NCBI GenBank assembly: GCA_016793015.1 | Contig: JAEUJD010000177.1 | Span: forward strand, 1-44,617 | Source: Phycisphaerales bacterium | GTDB taxonomy: Bacteria; Planctomycetota; Phycisphaerae; Phycisphaerales; UBA1924 | DNA: 44,617 nt | Reading direction: 5' to 3' | Shown: one piece after another, positions 37,192 to 44,617 of the stretch | How positions within the stretch are numbered: position 1 is the stretch's first letter | How the letters are laid out: each line of letters begins with the position of its first letter | Made by a program: the position numbers and the translations under genes | The notes under the pieces: generated by a model | The model's input: the letters and a program-made list of their open reading frames with translations, nothing else | Told to the model about the DNA's origin: nothing | Database searches by the model: none

Positions 37192-37938
37192 ATGACCAAC
37201 GCAATGTTCCGAGTCTGGAAGGGTCAGGGCGAACAGGCCTCGTTCAAGGACTATCACACCGACGTCACCGGCGGCATGGTGGTGCTGGACGCGATCCATC
37301 AGATCCAGGCCGAGACCGAGCCGACGCTGGCGTGCCGCTGGAACTGCAAGGCGGGTAAGTGCGGCTCGTGTTCCGCAGAGATCAACGGAAAGCCCCGGCT
37401 GATGTGCATGACCCGGCTGGACACGCTCGACCTTTCGATGCCGGTGATTGTCGAGCCGATGAAGTCGTTCCCGCACATCAAGGATCTGGTCGCCGACGTC
37501 TCGTGGAACTACGAGGTCAAGAAGCGGATCAAGCCGTTCAGGCCCCGCAAGCCGGATGCGCCCGACGGCACGTGGCGGATGCAGCAGTCGGATGTGGACC
37601 GCGTGCAGGAATTCCGCAAGTGCATCGAGTGCTTCCTCTGCCAGAACGTCTGCCACGTGCTGCGCGATCACCACAAGCACGATGAGTTCGCCGGGCCGAG
37701 ACACTTTGTCTACACCGCCGCGCTCGAGATGCACCCGCTCGATACCGAAGACCGGACGGCGTATCTGAAGGACGAAGAAGGTCTTGGCTATTGCAACATC
37801 ACCAAGTGCTGCACCAAGGTCTGTCCGGAGCACATCACGATCACGGACAACGCGATCATCCCCCTGAAAGAGCGGGTGGTGGATGAGTTTTACGACCCGC
37901 TGACCAGGCTCTTTCGCATATTCAAGCCCAAGGGATGA
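37192..37938 (+). CDS. sdhB: succinate dehydrogenase iron-sulfur subunit
   Basis: The 248-residue subunit passes electrons from the flavoprotein to the membrane anchor. The plant-type [2Fe-2S] ligands are Cys52, Cys57, Cys60 and Cys72 (NCKAGKCGSC ... LMC). The C-terminal ferredoxin-like domain holds CIECFLCQNVC and CNITKCCTKVCPEH for the [4Fe-4S] and [3Fe-4S] clusters. Its length equals that of mycobacterial Rv0247c, which supports the Sdh1-type reading of the operon. No clear terminator follows; the 192-base gap to the next gene begins with a short CGCAGAG repeat. Confidence 0.95.
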   Translation: MTNAMFRVWKGQGEQASFKDYHTDVTGGMVVLDAIHQIQAETEPTLACRWNCKAGKCGSCSAEINGKPRLMCMTRLDTLDLSMPVIVEPMKSFPHIKDLVADVSWNYEVKKRIKPFRPRKPDAPDGTWRMQQSDVDRVQEFRKCIECFLCQNVCHVLRDHHKHDEFAGPRHFVYTAALEMHPLDTEDRTAYLKDEEGLGYCNITKCCTKVCPEHITITDNAIIPLKERVVDEFYDPLTRLFRIFKPKG

Positions 37939-37950
37939 TGGCCGTGTGAT

Positions 37951-37968
37951 CGCCGCAGAGCCGCAGAG
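37951..37968 (+). repeat. CGCAGAG-type intergenic repeat
   Basis: Two CCGCAGAG units in tandem, 13 bases after sdhB. The same motif appears inverted and degenerate near 11660-11675 (CTCTGCCGCTCTGC). The rest of the gap to 38130 contains nothing I recognise. Confidence 0.55.
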
Positions 37969-38130
37969 ATTGTGGAGAGATCAAGTGATGCAAGCGGGAC
38001 CGGTCGAGAAGGCGGACGGAATGGACTTGGCGCGTGTGCTTCGCATCTCACGTGGCGAATCCCGCGACAGTGCGGGGAACGGGGCGTCTTACCAGCGAAT
38101 CACTGCTCGGTAGAAAAGAGAGGAACCGCT

Positions 38131-38649
38131 ATGGCCGCATTTGAATTGAAGCCGATTGCGAAGGAGTCGATTTCACGGGCGATTGCAAAGGCGGAGCGGT
38201 ATCGGCTGTTGAACGAACCACGCGAGGCCGAGAGCATCTGCCGCGACGTGCTGGATGCAGATCCGGAGAATCAGGACGCGATGATCGCGCTGATTCTGGC
38301 GCAGTCGGATCGGTTCGGGTCACCGAAGGCGAACGCCGATGAGGCGAGAGCGATTTCGGGCAGGCTCAAGGGCGAGTTCGAGCGTTTGTACTACCGGGGA
38401 ATGATCGAGGAGCGGTGGGCCAAGGCGCTCTTTGACTCGGGCTATCCGACCGAAACGGTCTTCGGCCTGCTGCGTTCGGCGATGGAGTACTTTGACAAGG
38501 CGGACATGGTCGCGAGCTCCGCGAACGACGATGCAGTGCTGCGCTGGAATGCGTGTGTGCGGTTCATCGAGCGCGAGAACATCTGTCCGGCCGGCGCAGC
38601 GGATCCGCTGGATGAAGACGATTTTGACAACGAGGTACCGACGCGGTAA
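38131..38649 (+). CDS. uncharacterised helical (TPR-like) protein
   Basis: A 172-residue, mostly helical cytosolic protein with no signal peptide. Residues about 16-55 (ISRAIAKAERYRLLNEPREAESICRDVLDADPENQDAMIALI) have the rhythm of a tetratricopeptide repeat. Residues 85-110 (ERLYYRGMIEERWAKALFDSG) and an acidic tail (DPLDEDDFDNEVPTR) follow. I do not recognise a named family; TPR-type proteins are usually scaffolds. GAGAGGAA precedes the ATG at 38131. It converges on rpiB with a 9-base gap. Confidence 0.75.
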   Translation: MAAFELKPIAKESISRAIAKAERYRLLNEPREAESICRDVLDADPENQDAMIALILAQSDRFGSPKANADEARAISGRLKGEFERLYYRGMIEERWAKALFDSGYPTETVFGLLRSAMEYFDKADMVASSANDDAVLRWNACVRFIERENICPAGAADPLDEDDFDNEVPTR

Positions 38650-38658
38650 CGGTGTCGC

Positions 38659-39111
38659 TTAGCCGACGCGCGGCGAAATCGCATCGACCTTGGAAAGCCG
38701 CCTCAGGTGTCGCTCCTCGCGGCTGTACTGCGCCGCAAGGAATGTCTGTACGACATCCCATGCGTTTTCGACTCCGGTGGTGCGGCCACCCAGGCAGATC
38801 ATGTTCATGTGATCGTCTTCGACGCCCTGCCGGGCGGAAAAGTGATCGTGAATGAGCGAGGCACGGACGCCCGGGACTTTGTTCGCGCAGATGGATGCGC
38901 CGACCCCGCTGCCGCAGATGGCGATTCCGCGTTCCACGGCCCCGGAGGCGACGGCGCGGGAAAGCGGGATGACGTAGTCGGGGTAGTCGTCGGCGGGATC
39001 GCTGCGGTCGTCGCCGAAGTCGGTGACTGTGTGCCCGGCCTTCTCGAGGCGTGCGGCGAGTTCGCGTTTGAGCTCGAAGCCGCCGTGATCTGCCGCGATC
39101 CCGATGAGCAT
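38659..39111 (-). CDS. rpiB: ribose-5-phosphate isomerase B
   Basis: The 150-residue RpiB/LacA-type enzyme interconverts ribulose-5- and ribose-5-phosphate. MLIGIAADHGGFELKREL holds the substrate-binding Asp-His-Gly-Gly, and the catalytic cysteine is in GIAICGSGVGASICANK. HDHFSARQGVEDDHMNMICLGGR completes the site. Length is normal. The ATG at 39111 has AAGAGG upstream; a GTG two codons earlier is an alternative. It is the last gene of the minus-strand tal-pgi-rpiB run, 13 bases after pgi. Confidence 0.95.
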   Translation of the reverse strand: MLIGIAADHGGFELKRELAARLEKAGHTVTDFGDDRSDPADDYPDYVIPLSRAVASGAVERGIAICGSGVGASICANKVPGVRASLIHDHFSARQGVEDDHMNMICLGGRTTGVENAWDVVQTFLAAQYSREERHLRRLSKVDAISPRVG

Positions 39112-39124
39112 GCGCACCTCTTGT

Positions 39125-40759
39125 TCAGCTTCGGCCTGCGCGGTAGCGGCGAATCAGGTTTGTTGTGGAGCTGTCGTGTGTCAGGTGCGGCTCGCTCGGC
39201 GCTTCGAGTTCCGGGATGATCTTCTGTGCCAGGGCCTTGCCAAGCTCCACGCCCCATTGATCGAAGCTGTCGATGTTCCAGATCGCGCCCTGCACGAACA
39301 CGCTGTGTTCATAGAGGGCGACAAGCGCGCCGAGCACGCCCGGGGTCAACTTGTTTGCAAAGAGCACGTTGGAAGGGCGGTTGCCCTCGAAGACGCGGGC
39401 GGGGACGAGCGCTTCGGCTGTGCCCTCCTTGCGAACCTCGTCGGCGGTCTTGCCGAACGCGAGCGCCTCGGCCTGCGCAAGCACGTTGGCGATCAGGATG
39501 TCGTGATGCCGGCCCAGCGGCGTGAGAGCGTGATTGAAGGCGATGAAGTCGCAGGGGATCAGCCGCGTCCCCTGGTGGATCATCTGATAGAAAGAGTGCT
39601 GGCCATTGGTGCCTGGTTCGCCCCAGTAGATCGCGCCGGTGAGGTAGTCGACTGTCTTGCCTTCGAGCGTGACGTGCTTCCCGTTGCTCTCCATCGTCAG
39701 CTGCTGGAGATAGGCGGGGAATCGCTTCAGATACTGTTCGTACGGCAACACCGCGATCGTCTCGGCCTTGAAGAAATCGGAGTACCAGAGCGCAAGCAGG
39801 CCCATGATGACCGGCAGGTTCTTTGCAAACGGCGTCGTGCGGAAGTGCTCGTCCATCGTGTGGAAACCGTCGAGCATCTCGCGGAAGCCGGCGGGGCCGA
39901 CGGCGAGCATCGTGGAGAGGCCGATCGCCGAGTCCATGGAGTAGCGGCCGCCGACCCAATCCCAGAACTCGAACATGTTTGCGGTGTCGATGCCGAACTC
40001 GGAGACCTTCTTGGCGTTGGTTGAAACCGCCACGAAGTGCTTGGCAACTGCCTTTGCATCCCCGCCGAGGCCTTTCAGAAGCCAGTCGCGTGCGCTCTGG
40101 GCGTTCGTCATCGTCTCGAGCGTTGTGAACGTCTTCGATGAGATGATGAAGAGCGTTTCGGCCGGGTCGAGATCGCGCGTGGCTTCGACAAAGTCGATGC
40201 CGTCCACGTTCGACACGAACCGGAACGTCATGCTCCGATCGGTGTAATGGCGCAGCGCCTCGTACGCCATCACCGGGCCGAGGTCCGAGCCCCCGATGCC
40301 GACGTTGACGATGTTCCTGATGCGTTTGCCGGTGTGGCCTTTCCACTCGCCCTTGCGCACCCGATCACAGAACGCGCTCATCTTGTCGAGCACCGCGTGG
40401 ACCTGCGGCACGACGTTCTCGCCATCGACCATGATCGTGGCGTTTCGCGGGGCCCGGAGGGCCGTGTGCAGCACCGCCCGATTCTCGGTGACGTTGATCT
40501 TGTCGCCCCGGAACATCGCGTCGATCTTGGCGCGAAGCCCGCCCTCATCCGCGAGCTTGATGAGCAGCCCGAGCGTGTCGTCGTGGATTCGGTTCTTGGA
40601 GTAATCGAGGAAGAGGCCGGCACCTTCGGCCGTCATCTTCGTTCCGCGCTGCGGGTCTTGCGCGAAGAGCTGGCGAAGGTGCGAGTCGCGGACCTTGGCG
40701 TAGTGGTCACCGAGCTCTCGCCAGGCGGGCGTTGAGGTCAGGTCTTGAACTGGAGGCAT
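39125..40759 (-). CDS. pgi: glucose-6-phosphate isomerase
   Basis: The 544-residue enzyme interconverts glucose-6-phosphate and fructose-6-phosphate. Diagnostic stretches are [35 protein letters not shown], the [18 protein letters not shown] signature and [16 protein letters not shown] with the catalytic His. The closing [15 protein letters not shown] with the catalytic Lys-region helix is also present. It is full length and close to the proteobacterial/eukaryotic form of Pgi. GGGAGTG lies upstream of the ATG at 40759. It sits between tal (50-base gap) and rpiB in one transcript. Confidence 0.97.
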   Translation of the reverse strand: MPPVQDLTSTPAWRELGDHYAKVRDSHLRQLFAQDPQRGTKMTAEGAGLFLDYSKNRIHDDTLGLLIKLADEGGLRAKIDAMFRGDKINVTENRAVLHTALRAPRNATIMVDGENVVPQVHAVLDKMSAFCDRVRKGEWKGHTGKRIRNIVNVGIGGSDLGPVMAYEALRHYTDRSMTFRFVSNVDGIDFVEATRDLDPAETLFIISSKTFTTLETMTNAQSARDWLLKGLGGDAKAVAKHFVAVSTNAKKVSEFGIDTANMFEFWDWVGGRYSMDSAIGLSTMLAVGPAGFREMLDGFHTMDEHFRTTPFAKNLPVIMGLLALWYSDFFKAETIAVLPYEQYLKRFPAYLQQLTMESNGKHVTLEGKTVDYLTGAIYWGEPGTNGQHSFYQMIHQGTRLIPCDFIAFNHALTPLGRHHDILIANVLAQAEALAFGKTADEVRKEGTAEALVPARVFEGNRPSNVLFANKLTPGVLGALVALYEHSVFVQGAIWNIDSFDQWGVELGKALAQKIIPELEAPSEPHLTHDSSTTNLIRRYRAGRS

Positions 40760-40809
40760 CGATCACTCCCGGAAATGGGCGTTGGCTTGCTTTGAATGAA
40801 ATTGTGGCT

Positions 40810-41904
40810 TCAGGCGACTCCGGCCGGAGCCTTGCCGCCCCGGACCTTTTCTGCGAGGCCGCCCATCAGCGATTCCCAGCTCTTGACGAACGACGCGGCG
40901 CCATCGGTCTGCAGCTTGGTCGCGAGCTGATCGAGATCGACGCCGGCCTTGGTGAACTGGGCCAGAACATCTTCGCCGTTGCCGCCATTCGCGGGAATGG
41001 GCTCGCCGACTTCGCCGTGGTCGGCGAAGGCCTTGAGCGTCGCCTCGGGCATCGTGTTGACGGTGAAGGGCGACGCAAGTCCCCTGATGTAGAGGATGTC
41101 GGACGCCTTCGGGTCCTTCGTTCCGGTGCTGGCCCAGAGAAGCCGCTGCGGTCGCGCGCCGTAATTACACATGCGCTGCCAGGCCTGCGAGTCGAGCAGG
41201 TCGCGGTACGCCTTGTAGATACGCAGGCCCATCGCGAGGCCGAGCTTGTTGTTCAACTCCGCGGGGACCTTACCCGCGACGGCACCATCCCAGCGGCTGA
41301 TGAAGACGGAAGCGACGGATTCAACACGCGGGTTCAGGCCCGCCTTGATGCGGCGTTCGATGCCGCGTTGATAGGCCTGTGCCGCGGCAACGTACTGCTC
41401 ACGCGAGAAGAGAAGCGTCACATTCACGGGCACGCCCGCGAAAATCGCCTCTTCGATCGCGGGCAGGCCTTCTTTGGTACCCGGGATCTTGATGTACAGG
41501 TTTGGGCGGTTGGCCTTGGCGTGCAACATCTTCGCGGCGGCGATCGTTCCGGCAGTATCGAACGCCAGCTTCGGCGAGACTTCCAACGAGACGAATCCGT
41601 CCAGGCCGTTGGTCTTGTCGTAGATGGGCTTGAACAAGTCTGCCGCGGCGGTCAGATCTTCGATCGCAAGATCAAAGAAGAGCGGCTCGTCGGACTTGCC
41701 TTCGCGCACCTTCTTCTGGATCGAGTCGTCGTAGAGCGAACTGTTCTTGAACGCGTGCTCAAAGATGGTCGGGTTCGAGGTCAGGCCCGTGACCGACCAT
41801 TCGCTGATGTACTTGGCGAGCGTGCCGCTCTTGAGCAGGTCGCGTGTGATGTTGTCGAGCCAGATGCTCTGCCCGACATCCCGAAGCTTGGCCGTGGCGT
41901 TCAT
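40810..41904 (-). CDS. tal: transaldolase
   Basis: The 364-residue enzyme moves a dihydroxyacetone unit between sugar phosphates in the pentose phosphate pathway. It has the N-terminal signature TGLTSNPTIFEHAF near 39-52 and the Schiff-base Lys139 in LYIKIPGTKEG. The phosphate-binding end of the barrel with RLLWASTGTKDP follows. Length fits the mycobacterial-type (about 370) rather than the short form. A GGAGG ribosome site precedes the ATG at 41904. The gene heads the tal-pgi-rpiB run, 122 bases after the phosphatase gene. Confidence 0.96.
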   Translation of the reverse strand: MNATAKLRDVGQSIWLDNITRDLLKSGTLAKYISEWSVTGLTSNPTIFEHAFKNSSLYDDSIQKKVREGKSDEPLFFDLAIEDLTAAADLFKPIYDKTNGLDGFVSLEVSPKLAFDTAGTIAAAKMLHAKANRPNLYIKIPGTKEGLPAIEEAIFAGVPVNVTLLFSREQYVAAAQAYQRGIERRIKAGLNPRVESVASVFISRWDGAVAGKVPAELNNKLGLAMGLRIYKAYRDLLDSQAWQRMCNYGARPQRLLWASTGTKDPKASDILYIRGLASPFTVNTMPEATLKAFADHGEVGEPIPANGGNGEDVLAQFTKAGVDLDQLATKLQTDGAASFVKSWESLMGGLAEKVRGGKAPAGVA

Positions 41905-42026
41905 GAAAATCCTCCGTGCGTTCGATGGTTCGCCCGCAGGAGCTTACCGCGCCCGGGACGGGTGGGGCGGGCGGGCTTTGCACTCGTTTTGGACGCAAAG
42001 CCCCGCGGCTCGTTTCGAGCGATCGA

Positions 42027-42623
42027 CTATTTTGCGACATGCCGCGTGTCGTTCCAGAGCGAAATGGCCGGGTGCTGCAAGTCGTGCTCATAACTCAGGA
42101 TGCTGACGCTCGCCGTGCCCAGAAGCAGGTATCCGGCGGTGGGGTCGATGTCGGCCCCGAGCCAACGGCAAGCAAGCACCCGCAGGATGTGGCCGCTTGA
42201 GAAGAGCAGGACCGGCCCGGCGATTTCACGAACCCGCTCGACCACCCGATCAGCCCGAGCAGCGATCGCCGCCGGGCTTTCGCCACCGGTGCACCCATCG
42301 CGAAACAGATTCCAATCCGGCTTTCGCACGCGAATCTCGGCGGACTTGAGCCCCTCGTATTCGCCGTAGTCCCACTCGACCAGATCTGGCTCTATTTCCG
42401 CGATTGCGCCAAACCCCGCAAGGCGGCAGGTCGTCGCGGCACGCTGAAGCGGACTCGTGAACACTTTGTCGAAGGAGAGGCCCTTGAGCCGTTCCCCAAG
42501 CGCCCGTGCAGCATCCTCGCCCCGGGGCGTGAGCGGGAGGTCCGTCAAACCTGTGTGTTGGCCGCTCAGACTCCACGCCGTCTCGCCGTGACGAGCGAGA
42601 TACACGGTGGGCAAGTCGCTCAT
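42027..42623 (-). CDS. histidine phosphatase family protein (phosphoglycerate-mutase-like)
   Basis: A 198-residue branch 1 histidine phosphatase. The phosphohistidine motif is VYLARHGETAWS near 7-18, the second catalytic His is in LFSSGHILRVL (about 145-155), and WDYGEYEGL carries the supporting acid. The family includes cofactor-dependent phosphoglycerate mutase, sugar-phosphate phosphatases and cobalamin phosphatases; short members like this are more often phosphatases than mutases. Its place upstream of tal, pgi and rpiB suggests a sugar-phosphate substrate. The ATG at 42623 gives MSDLPTVYLARHGE. Confidence 0.88.
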   Translation of the reverse strand: MSDLPTVYLARHGETAWSLSGQHTGLTDLPLTPRGEDAARALGERLKGLSFDKVFTSPLQRAATTCRLAGFGAIAEIEPDLVEWDYGEYEGLKSAEIRVRKPDWNLFRDGCTGGESPAAIAARADRVVERVREIAGPVLLFSSGHILRVLACRWLGADIDPTAGYLLLGTASVSILSYEHDLQHPAISLWNDTRHVAK

Positions 42624-42830
42624 AGGACGCGATCCTAGCAAACGCAAATCGTCTGGTGATTGTCGAGTCTGGGGCGCGGGGTTTCAAGGTATCGCTTGCA
42701 CACCGGACAATGCTGAACGGCTGGCGCCTATCTCGTGGGCGAGCCGCGGACGTCGTTTCATGAATTCAGCCGAATTCGAGGCTCGGCTCGACGCCCGCGC
42801 AACCGTTCGACTTGCGGCATAGAACCTGTC

Positions 42831-43520
42831 ATGCGACACGCCGAATCCCACCGATCCCACCGCATCGGCTGGCTCCGAGCCGCAGTCCTGGGTGCCAACG
42901 ACGGCATCGTTTCGACTGCGAGCCTGATCGTCGGGGTCGCGGCGGCAGACACCTCGCGAAGTGGAATCATCGTCGCGGGGCTTGCCGGTCTGGTTGCCGG
43001 TGCGATGTCGATGGCCGCAGGGGAGTACGTCTCCGTCAGTTCGCAGGCCGACACCGAAGATGCCGACCTTGCACGCGAGCGCCAGGAGCTGGCGACGCAG
43101 CCCGAGAGCGAGCACGCCGAACTCGCCGCGATCTATGTGAAGCGCGGGCTTGACGAGGCGCTTGCGAGTCAGGTTGCCACGCAGTTGATGGCGAAGGATG
43201 CTCTCACGGCCCACGCGCGCGATGAACTGGGTATTACCGAAGAGCTGGCGGCTCGCCCGGTACAGGCGGCATTCGCATCGGCGGGGACTTTTACAGTCGG
43301 GGCCGCGCTCCCTCTGTTACTGGTGCTCGTTTTGCCCAAACCCGCGCTGGTCTTTGGTGTCGGGGGAGCGTCCCTGATATTCCTTGCGGCACTGGGTGCG
43401 ATTGCGGCCCGCGCGGGCGGCTCGCCAGTCTGGCGAGCGACAGCCCGTGTGACCTTCTGGGGCGCGCTCGCGATGGGCCTGACGGCGGGGGTTGGCGCGA
43501 TTTTCGGCGCCAAGGCGTAG
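42831..43520 (+). CDS. VIT1/CCC1-family iron/manganese transporter
   Basis: The 229-residue membrane protein has the family opening WLRAAVLGANDGIVSTASLIVGVAAA in helix 1 and AGLVAGAMSMAAGEYVSVSSQADTE in helix 2. A cytosolic helical segment (about 78-140, with ELAAIYVKRGLDEALASQVA) follows, then three C-terminal helices. Relatives move ferrous iron or manganese out of the cytosol or into storage compartments. The conserved Glu-rich linker of VIT1 binds metal; here the segment has several Glu and Asp residues. The ATG at 42831 fits the family start; the frame is open from 42735 without resemblance. Confidence 0.9.
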   Translation: MRHAESHRSHRIGWLRAAVLGANDGIVSTASLIVGVAAADTSRSGIIVAGLAGLVAGAMSMAAGEYVSVSSQADTEDADLARERQELATQPESEHAELAAIYVKRGLDEALASQVATQLMAKDALTAHARDELGITEELAARPVQAAFASAGTFTVGAALPLLLVLVLPKPALVFGVGGASLIFLAALGAIAARAGGSPVWRATARVTFWGALAMGLTAGVGAIFGAKA

Positions 43521-43630
43521 CCGACGAGGCTCGAATTCGAGCACCGTCGAAATCAGCCGCGAGTATTTTCGCATTCGCTAGTTTCTGTGAGAAACCGCCA
43601 GCGGCACGGCGCGCCATCGGTTGGAGAAAA

Positions 43631-43672
43631 AGCGGGCGACCGGGATCGAACCGGCGACATTCAGCTTGGGAA
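43631..43672 (-). other. 3' half of a tRNA-Gly (anticodon CCC), probable attachment site of an integrated element
   Basis: Read on the minus strand, 43672-43631 gives the anticodon loop TTCCCAA, the 3' anticodon stem, a variable loop, a T arm GCCGG-TTCGATC-CCGGT and the acceptor strand CGCCCGC plus discriminator T. A T-rich run follows, as a tRNA terminator would. The match breaks at the anticodon loop: the preceding minus-strand bases do not form the 5' stem, and no D arm or 5' acceptor strand is found up to 44617. A tRNA 3' half cut there is the classic footprint of tyrosine-recombinase integration. Confidence 0.65.
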
Positions 43673-43673
43673 C

Positions 43674-43862
43674 ATGAATGCACACCGCAAAAACACCGCA
43701 GAAAACACAGTGTTTCCAAGTACCCCCAGCAGTATTCCCAGCACTGACATCTCCCATACGACCAGTGATCTATCTCGAATCATCGAGAACTGGTCTCGTC
43801 TCTCGCCGGCGGCGCAAACGGTGCTTCTCGCCGCCATCGAGGCCGCGGCGATTAAGCCCTGA
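43674..43862 (+). CDS. short protein resembling the C-terminal tail of planctomycete integrases
   Basis: The 62-residue frame begins at the ATG one base beyond the tRNA fragment and ends LSRIIENWSRLSPAAQTVLLAAIEAAAIKP. That closing W-x-x-L helix resembles tails I recall from planctomycete phage-type integrases. No catalytic R-H-R-Y residues are present, so at best it is a leftover tail or a small unrelated protein. Its position at the att-like site supports the first idea. The bases 43863-43925 after it show nothing. Confidence 0.4.
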   Translation: MNAHRKNTAENTVFPSTPSSIPSTDISHTTSDLSRIIENWSRLSPAAQTVLLAAIEAAAIKP

Positions 43863-43925
43863 GCAACAGCCACCGGATCGTCAGGCACTTATGGTGCTCC
43901 AACGACCCCCTCGTGCTGCACCAGA

Positions 43926-44132
43926 ATGGCGGCTTCTGAGCCGCCACGAGGGACCGGCGCACACTGGCTTCTCTGGGCCGCGTGCCTCGGCTTGGGTGCC
44001 ATGGGTATCTACCAGCGCATCGCGTTCCGGCACAAGCCCGTGGGCTACTGCTCATAGGTGCCCTGGGAGCTCTGGATGGCCATCTGCTCTCTCGGCGTGG
44101 GCATCGCCGGCGGAGCGTTCGCCGATGAATGA
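43926..44132 (+). pseudogene. small two-helix membrane protein with an in-frame TAG
   Basis: From ATG 43926 the frame reads MAASEPPRGTGAHWLLWAACLGL and on to GYCS, stops at TAG 44055-44057, then continues in the same frame as VPWELWMAICSLGVGIAGG and AFADE to TGA at 44130-44132. The two halves together would make a 67-residue protein with two hydrophobic helices. This looks like a gene broken by one nonsense change. It is not from a family I recognise. Confidence 0.35.
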
Positions 44133-44194
44133 ACCGCCCGCGGTGTTAGGAACCCTACTCATCGCTCAGTGGGCGATCCTACTACCCTCGCCGT

Positions 44195-44509
44195 ATGGAT
44201 AGCGCCCGTGTCGTGCTGGACCTTGAGATCGGCATCTCGGAGCAGCGGCTCGCTGACTTCTCGGCGTTCCTGCGGAGGGCGGTGCCTTCCTACGAGGAAC
44301 CAGGCGGCATCCGGGTCACACTTCTCCGAGACGATCAACGGCCCGGCCGGTACATCGAGCGCGTTGAGTACGTGGACGAATCCGCGTTTGAACTCGACCA
44401 GCGCCGGGTCGCCGAGGACGAGCACATGAAGGCGCTGCTGGCGGAATGGCGCGGCCTGCTCCGGGAACCGCCCGTGGTCCGAGTGTACCGCTCGACCAAC
44501 TTCGCGTGA
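44195..44509 (+). CDS. probable dimeric alpha/beta-barrel (ABM-like) small protein
   Basis: The 104-residue protein has the strand-helix-strand pattern of the antibiotic-biosynthesis-monooxygenase-like fold. It opens with RVVLDLEIGISEQRLADFSAFLRRAVP, continues GIRVTLLRDDQRPGRYIERVEYVDESAFELDQRRV, then DEHMKALLAEWRGLL and a last strand VVRVYRS. Such small proteins act as heme-, flavin- or quinone-related oxygenases or have no known activity; nothing here points to a substrate. It lies inside the presumed integrated element. The remaining 44510-44617 shows no gene. Confidence 0.6.
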   Translation: MDSARVVLDLEIGISEQRLADFSAFLRRAVPSYEEPGGIRVTLLRDDQRPGRYIERVEYVDESAFELDQRRVAEDEHMKALLAEWRGLLREPPVVRVYRSTNFA

Positions 44510-44617
44510 TCGCGGGCGAAAGCTCCCCTCATCGTGCGCTGTGGTTCCGCGGTGCCGGCGGCGGAGCGAAGCCCGTTCGTACCCGACCTACTCCAAAATC
44601 TTCCCACACCCTCCGAC

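Noticed and set aside
42760..42822. A 20-codon open frame just before the VIT1/CCC1 gene that might be a leader peptide
   Set aside because: No ribosome site and no regulatory residues such as repeated amino acids; too short to support.
43529..43542. 14-bp palindrome GCTCGAATTCGAGC after the VIT1/CCC1 gene
   Set aside because: No loop and no T-run, so not a convincing terminator; no second copy nearby to suggest an operator.
43631..44617. Group I intron in the tRNA-Gly anticodon loop as the explanation for the half tRNA
   Set aside because: No 5' tRNA half (D arm or acceptor strand) was found within the remaining ~950 bases; integration explains it more simply, though an intron longer than the window cannot be fully excluded.

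Overview
The window looks like a piece of a high-GC planctomycete chromosome, most likely of the class Phycisphaerae. The main clues are a secreted beta-helix protein ending in a two-cysteine 'GC-type' dockerin, duplicated groEL genes, many TTG/GTG starts, and families typical of the phylum (CPCC protein, four-helix-bundle/S23 protein, Sdh1-type succinate dehydrogenase). No rRNA operon, intact tRNA, CRISPR array or complete insertion sequence is visible. The taxonomic call is an inference from gene content.

Layout. 1-3070: an EAL-CBS-GGDEF signalling protein, a DUF2752 membrane protein and a stand-alone nuoA, all on the minus strand. 3239-12483: a protein-quality-control block on the plus strand, with groEL copy 1 behind a sigma-54-like promoter motif, a RelE-type toxin-antitoxin pair, a DedA membrane protein, a HIT protein, groES, an inserted four-helix-bundle cassette, groEL copy 2, a CPCC protein, dnaJ, grpE, an FmdB zinc-ribbon protein and acpS. 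12508-21052: a SPOR lipoprotein, an acyl-activating ligase, the dockerin protein, a CobB-type sirtuin, a methyltransferase, a DUF3052 protein and a PrpD-family dehydratase. 21241-31145: pyrimidine catabolism genes (NCS1 transporter, class III aminotransferase, dihydropyrimidinase, PreA-like dihydropyrimidine dehydrogenase) interrupted by a cation antiporter and a GH31 glycosidase. 31419-34339: a large secreted M16 peptidase broken by a one-base frameshift and carrying an 11-G tract. 34490-37938: sdhCAB of the mycobacterial Sdh1 kind. 38131-42623: a small helical protein, then a minus-strand sugar-phosphate operon (histidine phosphatase, tal, pgi, rpiB). 42831-43520: a VIT1/CCC1 transporter. 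43631-44617: a tRNA-Gly 3' half cut in its anticodon loop, followed by what looks like the end of an integrated element.

How the genes work together. The chaperone block supplies two distinct GroEL rings, one GroES and the DnaK co-chaperones DnaJ and GrpE; dnaK itself is not in the window. The pyrimidine genes could import uracil or thymine, reduce and open the ring, and transaminate the beta-amino acid; the beta-ureidopropionase step is absent here. PrpD could deal with propionyl-CoA from thymine through the methylcitrate cycle.

The most striking structure is at 7326-7769. A four-helix-bundle gene sits exactly between groES and groEL2, bounded by 29-bp inverted repeats that match at 26 of 29 positions, so the transcript could fold the gene out as a stem-loop, as 23S rRNA intervening sequences do. 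Several dispersed short intergenic repeats (CACGGAG, CGCAGAG, GGCATC and GGGCACTAGGCA types) and a repeated GNRA-tetraloop hairpin are also present.
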